Under the pieces are notes generated by a model. It was given only the letters and a program-made list of their open reading frames with translations, was not told where the DNA came from and searched no databases. Made by a program: the position numbers and the translations under genes. From Hirudo medicinalis (taxonomy: Eukaryota; Annelida; Clitellata; Hirudinida; Hirudinidae), in contig MPNW01000047.1 of the NCBI GenBank assembly GCA_011800805.1, forward strand, positions 120,735-184,734: a DNA stretch of 64,000 nucleotides, given 5' to 3'. Below are positions 11,424 through 25,875 of the stretch, in pieces (the stretch's first letter is position 1; each line of letters opens with the position of its first letter).

Positions 11424-14271
11424 TATATATTTATATATATAAATAGCTAACAAATATTTGCTAACTTTAGATGCAAGATTTCAAGAACGCAGAGTCGGGA
11501 AAGGGTGCCGCGATACATCATGTCCAATTTTCTGATTTTCGCAACGCAAAAAAGGAAGAAATATTAAAAATAGAAAAACTCTACATGAATCAATTAAAGA
11601 ATGCATTTTACGGAAAGGGCACCATTCCACCCGTGGACCCGTTATCCACCACCGCCGATTTGGGATATTCCGGAAGCCCACCTAAGGGTGAGGGAAATTT
11701 TCCCCTTTGCGACTTGATTATTTCACTGCCTGTAAATGAAATTTGTAATCGACTGGGTTGAGTAATTGACTCATCGTTTAATATATACAAATGTTTTTAG
11801 TTTTAGTTTACTTAAGTTTTTCTTTAGTGCTATATAACAACTATTCATAATAAAATAGTTTATTTTTAAATATTTTATAGATAAAATAGTTATCCTTAAT
11901 GACGACAAGTAATGCTTTTAGTTAAAAAATCCTACTCAACCCCTAACCAATTACCTAGTCATGAGACAACACTGGACACGCTGGACCAACTGCAGTGCCA
12001 GCTGCACCAAGGCTGGTACCAGAGTGAGATCTCTCGTGTGTCGGACGGTGGCGTCAGAGGCCGATCCAAATCCAAAATGCTTCGTGGAGGGCGAAGTCAT
12101 TGGCATGGAAACTCTTAAGTGTAGATCCAATGGGGAATGCCCGCTACCGTGTATGTTATTATTAAAAAGAAATTACTCTGATTAACACATATTGTTAATA
12201 TCTAGTAAATTAATCGACTAGTTAATATCGGGGGGGGGGATTTATTTAGATATGGAATTCTTATGACTTATACTGACGATCGATAATAAGATAAGATTAA
12301 GATTATTAAGATTATAAGATTGGTTAAGATAAGATTCGGCTGAAGCGGGTTTTGAACTCGATATTTCGATCCAAAAGTCAAATTATTTCTTTGTCCAAAG
12401 TAATAGCCAGACAAGTCAAGAATATCAGTATTATCATTAGTCATTGCAAGTTTAAACAGCTCTAATTAATTACATAACTACTTGTTATCGCGAACTTTTT
12501 GAAGGGAGAGAACGTTTCCTGTATCTTGGTTCCATGTCCTGGGCCATTGTCTTGCTTATTGTCTTCATCGCTATTTTATGGTAATTCTATTAGTGTTCTT
12601 TATTTCGGCATCAATTTGTATCTATCCATCCATTTAATTTTACCTCACGGTTCCAACCTCAACCGCCATTATTTGACAGCTTCAGGGAAACATTAGCAGC
12701 CTCAATGGATGTCGACTCTCCATATCAAGCGGACGAAATGGCAGGAAGACACGTCAAATTCGAGAATATGGTCAACCTCATAGATAACGAATCCTTACCG
12801 AATCTCCGACCGAATATGAACGCCAGTCATTCAAAACGGTCAACTCTAAAGATCATTATAAACTGTTTATTTATTTTTTGCGTGATTGAAAGGGTGATTC
12901 GATTGCCTACTAAATTACTATAAATGTAATGCAAATGCATTCTTGTCCACGTTAATCGAGTAAAAGTTTCATTATAGGGAGGACAGAATTCTCGAAAACA
13001 GTCTAGCTGCCATCTACCCAAGCATTTTGTAGAAAAATTGTTTAGCCGAGTTTGCTTTTTATAGCAGGAACATGGCTGAGGGATTTTCGAACAACAACGT
13101 AGCCTCAGCGGAAGAGGTCGAATGTCAAGAATGCATGGATGACGAAGAAACAAGCGTTATGAGCGATCCTTCAAACAAGAATGAATCCAGTCCAAATTCC
13201 GAGTCATCGGCCGATACTCCAGTGGCAGCTGAACTTTTACAAACATTTCCGGACACCGACGAAGACAGCGAGTCTTATTATACGCCCGAAAAACTTGCCG
13301 CTCTAAAAAGAATCTTAGCCTCGACAACCGATAGAGGCCAAGGAACAGCTCGAGTGGAAATGGTGGAAGATTCTGAAGCTGAATCCTGTGTTGAGAGCAT
13401 CAATTCCTCAATTTGCAGCTGTAGGTGTCCTCACCATCCAACCAGAGTCAATAAGGAAAGTTTGCCTTCAAACTTTATAAAAATGCACGAAAAATATCAC
13501 AGGCCCGACCACGGGATGAAGACAAAGCTCAAAACTCCGGCCGGCACTCACTCGGTAACCCGACCCTCGACAAGGCACGGAGTAAGATTCTCGAGCATTG
13601 GCTTTAGAGAAGGATCTTCTGACAAGAATAACAACTCGGTCACGAGACACCATCCAAACCAAACAGTCAGAAGAAGTAACAACAAAAACAACAATGCCTG
13701 CTTCGGCTTAGTCAGCTTGAACCAAGTGATATTCACCACGGGCAAAGTGCTCGACGACAAAATGACATTCGGACTTGTCCCACCAAAGCAGAGCATCAGA
13801 AGCCAACCAGAATGCAACAGAGAGCCACTCTCAGACATGGTGTCACAATCAAAAGACTTGGGAAGTAATGCCTGCAGCCCAACTTCCAACATTACAAAGA
13901 AATGCAAGGAAAAAATTGATCCAGGCAGACGGAGAAAATCTCAAGCTGCCGAAGACTGCTTCATCACCATAATCCCAGACGATGCCGAGCCCGAACCTCA
14001 TTATGCCGAGCCCGAACCTCATTATAGGAACCACGACTTCAATGAAATGGCAAACAATTTCTCAAGCATGAGAAAGATAACTCTTGAAAGCAACCGAGAA
14101 AATGTGGAAGCTCCCCGAGCATCAATCAAGTCGAGTTCATCCGACCCTCGAAGGTGCAAGAGTAAGCAAAACCTCCGGAAGAACTCGGCCACGAAAAAGC
14201 CGCTCAGGATCCCGATGCGGAAATGCACGCGACAAAACATCGACAAAATCTTGAAGTATTTCAGACCTTAG
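11260..14271 (+). CDS. Unrecognised single-pass membrane protein with one thrombospondin type 1 repeat and a long cytoplasmic tail
   Basis: Six phase-consistent exons: 11260-11343, 11471-11687, 11959-12150, 12505-12580, 12680-12838 and 13068-14271, about 643 residues. Order: about 100 residues with no domain; a TSR (HWTRWTNCSASCTKAG, with further cysteines to NGECPLP); a transmembrane helix (SMSWAIVLLIVFIAIL) on its own small exon; then a tail of about 465 residues. The tail is hydrophilic and Ser/Asn/Lys-rich, with acidic patches, a Cys-rich SICSCRCPHHP stretch and a tandem AEPEPHY duplication. The TSR WxxW motif suggests C-mannosylation and an extracellular face. No signal peptide is visible at the chosen ATG, so a 5' exon may be missing. 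I do not recognise the family. The large last exon converges on COX6A. It could be an adhesion or guidance-type receptor, but that is speculation. Confidence 0.65.
11385..11450. repeat. (TA)n microsatellite in intron 1
   Basis: A nearly pure TA dinucleotide run lies between exons 1 and 2 of the TSR-membrane gene. Confidence 0.85.
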
Positions 14272-14566
14272 GACAAAATTTTTCATTGCACTATTACATG
14301 TTGGTTCGCACCACTATATGTGTAATTTTACTGCCTCATCCAAAACACAAAATGCAACTGAGATCTTTTACAACTCTAACAACTGGGGCAAACGTTATTA
14401 AGGACATGAATGTAAGCATGTATCACTTCTTTTCCACGATTAAACAATTGGCATTTGTTTAGACTTTAAATCCAAAGAGGCAAGCCTTGTTTAAGCTAAG
14501 AATATTAAACTTTATTGATCTTCAATTGAAAGTTAAGATTTCTTTCACGGTGCATTGAACAGCCCG

Positions 14567-15271
14567 TCAATCTTCCCAGCCTTCTGGGAGGGGGTTGTAC
14601 AGCTTGTTGTGGAAGAGGGTATGGTTTCCATCACCCCATGGGAATCTCTGATGGTGAGATGGTTATGTTTGAGACATCATTGACATAAAATATAACATTT
14701 CTATTTACCAAATGTAAGAAATCCCAAACTGTTGAAATAAAAAATATCTACTTTGGCTGTAAATGTAATCACTGAGTGATGCTGACAAAAGAAATGCCAG
14801 CATCTTCAAACCTATCTACTCTAAAATAATTGCACACTTCTTTGAATTCTAAAGTGACAAATAAAAATAACCTTCTTTCTGATCCTGAGGTGCTCATAGG
14901 GAACAAATTCTGGCCTGTTGTGCTCGAATTGCTCTTCCACTTCCTTCTCTAACTTGTGTGCATTTATGAAGCAGGCTCCAATTGGAACCAAGACAAAGAA
15001 TGAAAGATACTTCCACATCTTGATTTCTGACATAATGCAAGTGGGTCAGCTTCTAACAAACTCCTTAATAAACCGGACTAAGGCATTTTGAGTTCATAGA
15101 TGAAATTTAAAAAAAAAATAATGAAGTTGTAAAATTCAAACGTGATTTACATTGGTGGCATTTTAAAGGTCATTCATGACTGTTACCCTTAGCGATGGCA
15201 TCGTCTGACATTCCAACGTTGGTGGAGCTGCTGTAGCGCCTGGCAAAAGTTCTTGCCGCGTTCCTAAACAT
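14567..15271 (-). CDS. COX6A: Cytochrome c oxidase subunit 6A
   Basis: Three exons on the minus strand: 15271-15187, 15026-14872 and 14647-14567, frame-consistent, 106 residues. The N-terminus [16 protein letters not shown] is Arg/Ser-rich, amphipathic and lacks acids, as expected of a mitochondrial presequence. The core [19 protein letters not shown] is the single inner-membrane helix. [17 protein letters not shown] and [13 protein letters not shown] are family hallmarks, and the protein ends [11 protein letters not shown]6A is a nuclear-encoded subunit at the intermembrane-space side of complex IV, stabilising the dimer and taking part in adenine-nucleotide regulation. The middle exon ends at a GTTATT donor. 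It is head-to-head with CADPS and convergent with the TSR-membrane gene. Confidence 0.95.
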
Positions 15272-15922
15272 TTTCGACTCACTATTCAAGCCACAACAAA
15301 CGAAACTGAAAAATCGCAGACGTCGCGGACCGAAGGAAGCTAATGCAACAAAAGGTCAACATAGAATATGTACGTGTATATGTATTGACTTTTTTAAAAA
15401 TTTGTTTTACAAAATTAAATAATATAAATCAATTTTGTTATGTGTTACAACTAAATTTATTTTAAAAATTTGCAAACAAAATTATTTCCAATGTCCATAA
15501 GCTTACCAGTGGCTTTAACAAATTGTCTGCTATCAAATAAAAGCGTTTGTTTTAGTTTTAATGTAAATTTTGGGCAGTCGTTAGACTAATTTTGGGGCTT
15601 ATTTTGACACAACTGGGCATGCAGCAGCTGCAACTGCATCAATGGGATATTTAATTTCAAATGTTTTGTCGTGCACTGTTTGTTTCGAAGTTGACATCGA
15701 ATCGAAAATGTGGCCGTCATCGATATGAAGATTTCTGTTGCAGATTTGCGTAATTAACTTGTCAGATCTAAGTGATGTATCCATTTAATAGCAACTCCAT
15801 ATGAATTTTAAAAAGAAAGAAAGGCGATTAAGTATTTAACAGCGTTTCTACCAGACCGTTAATTGAAAGTAAATCTAAGTAGACGGGAGTAGTTAGCTAT
15901 AAATACAAACTAGTTTGACACA
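15272..15922. promoter_or_regulatory. Shared upstream region of COX6A and CADPS
   Basis: About 650 bp of mostly AT-rich sequence between divergent starts, with no exon seen. The half next to COX6A is GC-richer (about 15,290-15,350). It probably contains both promoters, inferred from layout. Confidence 0.4.
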
Positions 15923-17757
15923 ATGTTGGATCCATCCTCAAGTGAAGAATCTGATCAGGAAAGAGGACCGGCAGGAGCAGAGGAAGAAACCTCTTGCTCG
16001 GAAGGGAAGCACAGCTTTCCAGGAAGTGTTGACCAGCGCAGCCTTTCTGCCATTAGCTTTGGAAGTGCCGAAACGAATGCTACTGCTGCGATGAGCAGCT
16101 ACAGCACTGGGTCAGGAAATTTTTCAGCATACCAAGAGAGGGGTGTTGCTCCTATTTCCAGTGGACCTTCAGGAGCTGTTGTGAGTGGCTCATCCATGGC
16201 CCATCTGATACACAGGGCTGGTGGAAGCATAAGAGGGGACCCCAGAGATGCCAGACCTGCTAGTCCCAGTCCGTCGCAGGCATCAGAGCGAGAAACAGAA
16301 CAAGAGAGGGCTGAACGCGAGGAGGAAATCAGGAGGAAACGTCTCCAGTTGTACGTTTTTGTCTTGCGATGCATCGCCTATCCGTTCAATGCCAAACAGC
16401 CGACAGACATGGTCAAGAGGCAGTTGAAGATGAATAAGCAACAGCTGCAGTCGACAAAAGAACGTTTTCAGTCCTTCTTAAGGGGCGAGCTTGGAATAGC
16501 GTCTGACGAGGCATTCACCAATGCTGTTCAGAGCTATTACGAGTCCTTCCTCAAAAGCGATCGAGTGTCCGCCATGGTTAAGGGAGGGTTCTGCTCGGCC
16601 AATGATTTCAGAGACATTTTCAAGGTGAGCAAGGTGAATGTCCCACTGTTGAAAGACTTTTTTTTTTACAAGTATTTTAAACTATTACTCAAATCTTTTT
16701 CTGTCTGATTAGATTTTCAAAGGCATAATGACGAACAATTTGTTATTTTTTAAAATAATTATGGTTATTAATTAATATTTTTTCAATATTCTTTCAATTA
16801 CACAACAAAACGACGTGACTGAGCTCGGCAGACGAGGGTAGCGTTTAAACCGAACAGCACGGTAAAGGTTACACGAGATCATTTTTCCAGAATAATGTGG
16901 ATAAAAGAATCAGACGTCTGCCCGAAATCGAGGGACTGCCCAAAGAGACGGTGCTCAACTCCTGGATGGGAAAGTTTGACCAAATTCTCAGGGGCGATGA
17001 AGACCCCAGGAAGTGGTCCCAGAGGATGGGGGGTAACATCCCTGGGAGTTCTGAAGCCATCCTGACCAAGGAGCAGTTGTTCGATGTCTTTCAGAACATA
17101 CTCGGGGTCAAGAAGTATGAGCACCAGATCCTGTACAATGCCCTCCAGGTTTGTGGTGGCTTTCTTTGATAGTTATGATGGTGATAATGAAGACAATGGT
17201 TACAGTGATGATGGATATAATAATGGTGATGATGATGATGATGGATGTGATGATGGTGTTGATGCTGGATGTGATGATCGTCATGGCTACGATGATGGTG
17301 ATTAATGAAGGTGTTGATAATGGCCATGAGGATTAGTGACAGTCATGGTTACGGAGTTGATGATTACAGTCAGTGGTGACTGATAGGAATTGATTATTGG
17401 AGGTTGTGAAGGTGGTTTTCATGAAGAACTTAGAAGAAGAAGAAGAAGAAGAAGAATAATAATAAGAAATAGGAGAAGAAGAAGAAGAAGAAGAATAAGA
17501 AGAAGAAGAATAATAAGAAGAAAAAGAAGAAGAAGAATAAGAAGAAGAATGATAAGAATAAGAATAAGAAGAAGAAGAATGAGAAGAATAAGAATAAGAA
17601 GAGGAAGATGAAGAAGAAAAAGAAGAAAAAGACATTGATGAAGATGAGGAAATTGATCATTTGATTACACCACGGTGTCCGACGAAGCATGAGGACTTAA
17701 TTTATTTAGGAGACTGACAAAATATCGTTGCTACCGTTTTTGAAGCAATGAGATCAA

Positions 17758-17789
<32 letters not shown>

Positions 17790-17817
17790 CGACGACGATG
17801 ACGATGATGATGATCAC

Positions 17818-17852
<35 letters not shown>

Positions 17853-20800
17853 CAATGATGAAGATGGCACTGATTTCGATTATCATGTTTTTGTTATTTT
17901 TTATTGTTATTGGTCTTTTGAGGTAGATTTAGACACAGTTGATGTCAGGTGGCTTAATTAATGTTGTCACCATCTCACACCATCCACCCATTTTCACCAT
18001 CATCATCATCATCAAAACGTGAGGATGTTGTCCAGGAGCCAATTTTTAATCGCGACCTTAAACACGGTGAATATTATTCACCGACATTTTCCGAGCGATG
18101 CGTTTTGCATCGGCAGACGCGTTCGAAAACAACGACAAGCTCATTTTCTCCTCCGCAATGCGGCGTACGAAACGTAAATAAGATCGGGTCGCAGACGACT
18201 TTTTGCCGCGACTTGCGACCCTCCTCGGCCGGACGAAAATGATTTCTAAGATGAAAAAATCACCGACTCCGCACTGCCGTCGATTAAATTTGATGCTCTG
18301 AAACTTCAAATTCAACCTCGAATGAATGAATGAATGTTCGGGGAGTCTTGGAACTTCGCAAACAGTTTAATATTGGTCGTGTGATTTTTTGCGATTTAGG
18401 CATCGGTGAGACTAAATATAGATGTAATTATAAATAATAAGTCATCTAAGATGTGCATGAAAATTAAGGTACAATTATTTGAATAAGGTTAATTATAATA
18501 TAATTTATTATTAGTAGTATTTATAATATAAATTATATTAATATTATAATATAATTATATTTAAATTTAAAAAAAAAATAAATTATATTAATTTAATAAT
18601 ATTAATATTAATTATATATAATTATATATAATTATATATTATATTAATTATATAATTATATAATTATATATAATTATATATAATTATATATTATATTAAT
18701 TATATATAAATATATATTAATATTAATATTATTAAATTAATATAATTTAATAAATTATAATATATAATATATTAATATATAATAATATATAATATATAAA
18801 ATATATAATATTATAATATAATTTTGAAAATATCATCCCATCACCTCCCTTCTAAGACTGTCAACAGTATATTATATTTGACTTTAACAAACCTAAAATC
18901 TTATCCTTTTTTCTGATTGACTTCGGAGTGAATTGTGAATTTACGGCATTCGCATGCACGTCGAGCGAGATTTCGGAAAATGCAGAAATTTTGAATCGGC
19001 ACTAACGAACGACCGTCGTCGTCACGAGGTCCGATGGTGTCGTCGAGAACGACGGAAGGATGGACGGTTGTTGAAGATTATAAAATTAGATGAAATGAAT
19101 CATGCAGGGCACCAATGAAGCCAAGAGGAGGACTGAAACAGTTTCGACAGGAGATGAGTCACAGTTTCATGGGCATGTGATGTCTAAAGATGAAAATCTA
19201 ATAATTAATTATCTGAATATCGATGAATGAATGCATTTAATCAGCCCGTTCATATTAACTCGAATTGAATTGATTAGATTTTAACAGTTAATTAATCCAT
19301 CGATTGGTAGTTTAGACTCAGTTTTTGAAGGTGGTCGATCGGCCGAACGAGGTTTTTTCAAACGGATTGTAATTTTCTAGATTGTGATCGTGAATACCGT
19401 CGTCTAGGTCGCGCAATGAATCAATTTGATAAAGGGTTTTCCGTGCATCTAAAACAGTCGGTTTAATATTCGGGCGACGTCAATAGATTTTTTGAACGAT
19501 CCACGGAGCTTTCGTCATGCCGGCGATCGCGAAGACGGCCGCGTTCGCTCGGCAGACGTGATCGGACCGGAAAGCGTTGCATTGCCTTGTCCACTGGAGC
19601 GTCATTCTTCTCCAAACCGAATGACATTCGACTTGCTACCGAATTGAATTGGGTGCAGTTCGCGAACTCCGAGCGAAGTCAAAGATGCCGCTTTTCATTT
19701 TTCTTCTACGACGAGTTGAGTCCCGGTGCATGACGAGGGGTAAAAAAAATGTCGGACATGTTTTCTCTGGATCCTCGTCGGTTTCGATGGAAAGAACGAG
19801 TCGGCGATGAGTGCACTGCACAGGTTTGCACACTCCGATGCCAGTAATGCGTCCATGGCTTTGTCTTATTCAACAGATCGATGTAGCATTCCGGACTCTC
19901 CACTTTCCTCGTGTTCTCTCCTCCTCCTCTTTCCCCTTTCTCCTCCTCTTCCTTTCGGGACGGAGCATCGAGTTCTGTCTTCATCTTTGATCGGTTTATC
20001 CTCCCCCCCTCCATCTCCTTCCTTCCTTTCTTCCTTCCTTCCTTCCACATGAAGGGACAGGAGTTTGGAAATAAATTGCAGAGAGCCTTTCCAAGCGTGC
20101 TGTCCTTTATGGTCCCCCTTTGAAACCCTGATGGAGGAGGCTGCCAGCAGCTTGGAAAGGCCGGCAAGGATGCGATTGATCGTGCAGAGGATGGTGAGAA
20201 GAATTTCCCGAAAGTTCGGGCTTGACGGAAAAATCAATCAGCTGACCGGGGCAAGCACTGCTGAGCCGTCCGGTTGATTCTTTGTTTCAATCGATCATTT
20301 TGGCTTCCATGTGTTTAACTCCTCGTGTCAACTGAGCGATCATATCAATCAAATGACCTTGTTGCTATTTTTGGGACGCCTAGCCTGGTAGTCAAGGTGG
20401 AGGTCCACTGAAGGATTGTTATGACTTGAGCTTGATTGATGGACAGTGTTGTTGTTGTTGTTCTTGTTGTTCTTGTTGTTGGTGCATACAGTTGAAAGTC
20501 CTCTGCTGAAGTTAGCCATTTGTAACTTCTCCTTGGCTGTGGCTATCCATTCAGTTTTGGAGCAAAATTGTGCATCCTCCGATTTCCTTCCTTCTCTTAT
20601 GGGATTACATCCATCATGCCTGATCTAATTAAGATGACTTGCTTTCCAGCGATTGGACATAGCAGCAGCAGAAGCAGACGGCTTCAGTTCCAAAAGATCC
20701 ACTTTCCTTTTCCTTGGTTTTCCAACAAAACTTTGGCTGTAGGTTGATGCCTCATACATGAAGTAACTCATGATTCACTCCAATGACAAGTTATTGCAAT

Positions 20801-23800
20801 TTCTCTTCCTGAGTAATTACAATGCAAATATGTTAATTAAATGTTAATTAATATGTAAATATTAACTCTTCTAAGGTTCGAGATGTATCTGTTTATTGTT
20901 TGAATTGTTTCTCACAATAATTGCTTCCTTTCCTCATTTTGAAATTTGCTTTCCATTTCCAGCTGGACAACGCTGACGAGCAGGCGGCTCAGGTCAGGAG
21001 GGAGTTGGATTGCAGACTCCATGCGGCAGAGGAATTGGCCAAGGTACCCTGCACGTTTGTCTTTGCTTTTTCCATGTTTTTGTTTCTTTTTTATTCTTTC
21101 ATTTCATTCCGTTGGGATTGGCGAACGAAACACAATGTGGGGTAAATTAGTATATACGACTAAGAAGCAGTGATGAATGCGATGCTCTGAAAAGTGTGGC
21201 CTACAGACGACCAGAAAAACAAACAATGGGAATTGAATAGACAACATTTGTATGATTTTTGGATCGATCAATTGAATGAGTCATTGTTTACAACTCGACA
21301 TGACATCATCGACATCATCATCAACATCATCACATTGATCACGAACCTGTCGAGGTTAAAGGAATGCATTCCTTTTGAATGCAGTCACGATGATGCCAAA
21401 GAAATGTCTATTGTTAGAAAACCATGACATCATAATGACATGGTAACATTACTGGCAATAACAACGTAATGTTCACGAGGAGTATCTGCAGAGAGATTGG
21501 CCGGCGCATTGTACATTGTGCGCACGAGTCCCATGGTTGCAATTAATTTTTCCAGCTATCTCCAAACCATGGCGTGAATTAACGGCACAGCATTTCCACT
21601 AAGGAAACGTATGGCGGGGGGCCATGAATAAAGAACATTGGAAGATCGTGGAAAACCCTCTTTAAAAACTCCTTTAACTGATTTGAAGAGACATCGCTAG
21701 CCATAGTAGAGGGCGCTTGCTGCCCACAGCAATGTATTTATTCGTCTGAGTTCCGCACATCCGTGGACCATACGTCCAAAACCTTCGAAAACCCTTTTCC
21801 ATTTGCCATCCAAGCCACAAAAAAAAAGGGGAAGACCTTTTCGAGACGTGCAGGAAAATAAATCAGGCCCGATATGATTGACTTCATTGTCCCTTGATTG
21901 CTCTTTTCCTGCTCAATTTAATGATGGAGTGCTTAAGCCAGATTTTTTTCTTTTTTATCTTTTCCGCCTCGCAGGTCGGATGCGTCTGCTCGAAACATGT
22001 CGTGTTTTTCGTGATGGGACTCCCCTTTTTTCGTTTTTATTTTTATTTTTATTTTTTTGGTTCTCGGCCAAGTAAGTTTTATCGCTTCTCCCTCCAGATG
22101 CATTTTATAGCCGGTGGATCGATGGCCCTAATTTTGGACAGCATATTGGGGGTCTCGGTCGATGCAATAACCGGCCGTCTCATTGTGACTTTGCGCCGTC
22201 CGTCCGAATAAATCCAGCCTCGAGTTTGTTTAGCGTAGAAGTTTTTTTTTTTTTACAGAGAATTGATCCATTCCTGGCCTCATTTTATTGTTATTTCAAA
22301 ATTTGTTGTTTTTGGTCTGGCATTAGCTTGTCTCGATTGTTTATTTAACTTGTCCTCCATCAACAATCCAACCATCCTCCATCAACAATACAACAATTGA
22401 CGTGCTCTTTTTTTGTCGTCATTCGATTCAGAGGAGAAGGGCACTCCCAAGGTTCGTTGTCAAGGAGATGGACACCATGTACGTGGAGGAGTTGCGTGCT
22501 TCTGTGGCCCTGCTGATGGCCAACTTGGAGAGCGTTCCGGTCACCAAGGGAACGACGGACTCCAAATACTCCCTGAACAAATTCAAAAGATATAACAAGT
22601 GAGTCAAGAGTCTCTTACGACTGAAAAGTTATAAATAAACAAAATAATCATGAATTCGTTCCATAAGTTCTGGAGATGATGCATGTCTGTGACAGTTTGG
22701 CAAAATGGTAAATGTCGCTTATCCACAGTTGTTCTCCGATACTAGCATTGGTCGCCTTCCGAGCATCGGCTGCCGGGCAAAACAAAAACAAAGCATCCTC
22801 TCTCTTTTTTTTTTATCTCTAACTTTCTTCTTATCAACTTCAACTTATCTTCATTCCAATTACTGCTGGTGGAATGAATGAAGGAACGAACGAGTGAGTG
22901 AGTGAGTGAGTGAGTGAGTGAGTGAGTGAGTGAGTGAATGAATGAATGAATGAATGAGTGAATGAATGAATGAGTGAATTTCGATGGTTTGAAAACAACA
23001 GAAAAAAGAAAGTAGGTTGTAAATAAAGAATCCTTTTCTAACATGTTTTGCATTTTGNNNNNNNNNNNNNNNNNNNNNNNNNNNNNNNNNNNNNNNNNNN
23101 NNNNNNNNNNNNNNNNNNNNNNNNNNNNNNNNNNNNNNNNNNNNNNNNNNNNNNNNNNNNNNNNNNNNNNNNNNNNNNNNNNNNNNNNNNNNNNNNNNNN
23201 NNNNNNNNNNNNNNNNNNNNNNNNNNNNNNNNNNNNNNNNNNNNNNNNNNNNNNNNNNNNNNNNNNNNNNNNNNNNNNNNNNNNNNNNNNNNNNNNNNNN
23301 NNNNNNNNNNNNNNNNNNNNNNNNNNNNGCGTAAAAGCATTCGCGGGACTTTCGAAAATTATGGGCTTCTCGAATGATCCTCTCCCATCAGAATTTTGTT
23401 TTCCAAACTAGCCGAACGACGCTTCCAAACAGATATTTACGAGAGGAACTCAAAATCGCATATTATGTTTTCATTTTTATACATATATTTATTAAACCAA
23501 AAAATCCAGAATTAGATGGTGAGTCTGAATTTATCAACTGATTTCGCTCGTTCTCCCATCCAGGACCAGCACTCCGGGCGTCACAAAGGTCGACGTGTCC
23601 GAGGACAACGAACCGGCCCTGTCGAAGATGGATCTCGTTCTGACTTTTGCCATGGAGGTGAGCAATCATATTTTTTTGTGCAATCGTCTTCAAACGGCTG
23701 ACGGTTTTGTCGTAGTCTGAATAATTAATGGGAGTTGTCCTGAAACGAGCGACGACGGTTTTTGTAAGTTGGCTGCCAGTTGATTTTGGTCATCAAAAAT

Positions 23801-24890
23801 TTATGGCGTCGATGGCTATGTAAATCCTAAAACTCGAGGATCATCATCATGGAATTTTATTTTCTCGATCGGTGAATTTGCAACGTGACTAACGCTCCGC
23901 AATCTGACCCAGGTCGTCGTCATGGAAGTGAAGGGCCTCAAGTCCCTGCCCCCGAACAAGATCGTCTACTGCACCATGGAGGTGGACGGAGCAGACAAGT
24001 TGCAGACGGATCAGGCCGAAGCTTCCAGACCCTGGTGGGCAGTTTCAGATCTTTATTAGCTCCTAATAATCAGCAATTTGACACCTTTCAGGTGGTGATT
24101 TAATGCTCCAATTTTCTGTCGACCGGCACTTTCTAATGCGCTTAAATTATGCATCCTCCCATTTTGTAAACAGGGAGGCTGCGGGGGATGATTTTCTTGT
24201 GTTTTTTTTTTAAAGCATTATTTTTGTCGACGATTTTTAATTCCTTTTCGTTCCATCCCTTGCGGACGAGAGTCTCGTCCGGGCAATCGTAAGATGGCAA
24301 TCTTGTCGATGTTCTCTCTTCGCTCGATCAATCGCTCGACGACCGTCTAGGAGCAATCACGACGCATCAGACAACCTCGGACTGTGATTTCACCTTTAAT
24401 TGAACTCTGGCTTTTCCAGCCAAAAAACCATCTCCGTCCGAGGCCATTTTCGGCCCACGGTAAATCCTCCATCTCCCATTAGCTGGGATCAAAAGGCGCA
24501 ATATTTTAGGCTCGCTTCATGTGTCTCTGCCCGACAAATTTTTTACGTGCAGAAATAGCTTCTCCATCCATCCATCAACCATTCATGCCTTACTCGATCG
24601 CCATCTTTTGATAATTTTTTTTGAGCATCTTTGAAAAAAGGAAAATTTAAACAAACAGTCTTCCTACAAGTTCGTCAAGTCAAATGAGAACTCCGAACGA
24701 AATTCACCCTCGAGTGCAGTTTGCTCCACGGACGATGGACTTGCCGTACTTTTCCAGTTGCTTTTGCCTTTTTTTTTTCGAAATCACATGCTATTATGTG
24801 TCATATAATATTTATTATTATTAGAGATTATGCATTAAATGATTTTAATAAACTCAATAAATAAATCAATCGATCGATCGATCGAGTAAA

Positions 24891-24927
<37 letters not shown>

Positions 24928-25843
24928 GTCATCGTCACCATCTCTCAGTCACATCCAAGTCTTCGTTCGAAGCAGACGACAACTTTACAGAATCGTCTTA
25001 GTTCTCGATGCACTCAGGCCACTCCACCTGCCTCTGGAGACATGTGTTGAAAAAAAAAAATAAATCCATTCACTAAAAAAAGAAAAAAAAAATTTAATTT
25101 TTCCAGCTGGGACACCCAGGGAGATTTTACAACCAACTACCCCCTCCCCATGGTGAAAGTGAAACTCTTCACAGAAAGCTCCGGACTTCTGAGTCTTGAG
25201 GACAAGGAGCTCGGAAGGGTGAGCAGTCTGTGTGAAGATAATTATTTAGTCAATTAAACGGTATTAATTAATATTATAATATAATAATAATAGTATTTTA
25301 TTTATTATTGATTATTTAGTTAATTAAACGGTATTAATTAAGATTATTAATTACTATTGTTATTATTATATTATAAAATTAATTATTATTGATTATTTAG
25401 TTAATTAAACGGTATTAATTTATATTATTAATTATTATTATATTATAATATTAATTATTACTAATTATTTAGTCAATTAAACGGTATTAATTTATATTAT
25501 TAATTATTATTATATTATAATATTAATTATTACTAATTATTTAGTTAATTAAACGGTATTAATTCTCCTGCAATCGTGAAAACATTGTTCTTTTAAACCA
25601 ACTCCACCAGTAAAACTCATTCTTTATCAATTATTTTATCAAATCATTACAATTCATTTTATCGTTTGCGTCCTTCGTACGCAGCCAGTCACGTGCCCTC
25701 GAAGAACTGGGCTATTTAGGACGTTCTCCCGCGACAGGACTCGAACCCGAGCTGCCGTCGCGAGAGGCGAAGTCTCAAACATTAGACCTTATTATTATTA
25801 TTGTCGTCGTCGTTGTTGTTGTTGTTGTTGTTGTTATTATTGC

Positions 25844-25875
<32 letters not shown>

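Larger units (their letters stand above)
17149..20962 (+). other. CADPS intron 2: arrays and AT-rich block
   Basis: No exon is seen. It contains (GAT)n-like arrays at about 17,170-17,300 and 17,755-17,865, a (GAA)n array at about 17,425-17,640, and an extremely AT-rich block at about 18,470-18,830. A pyrimidine-rich stretch lies at about 19,900-20,050. Long open frames across these arrays are low-complexity artefacts. Confidence 0.7.

Noticed and set aside
24255..24300. Short hairpin GGACGAGAGTCTCGTCC as a structured RNA.
   Set aside because: An isolated palindrome inside a CADPS intron with no other family feature.
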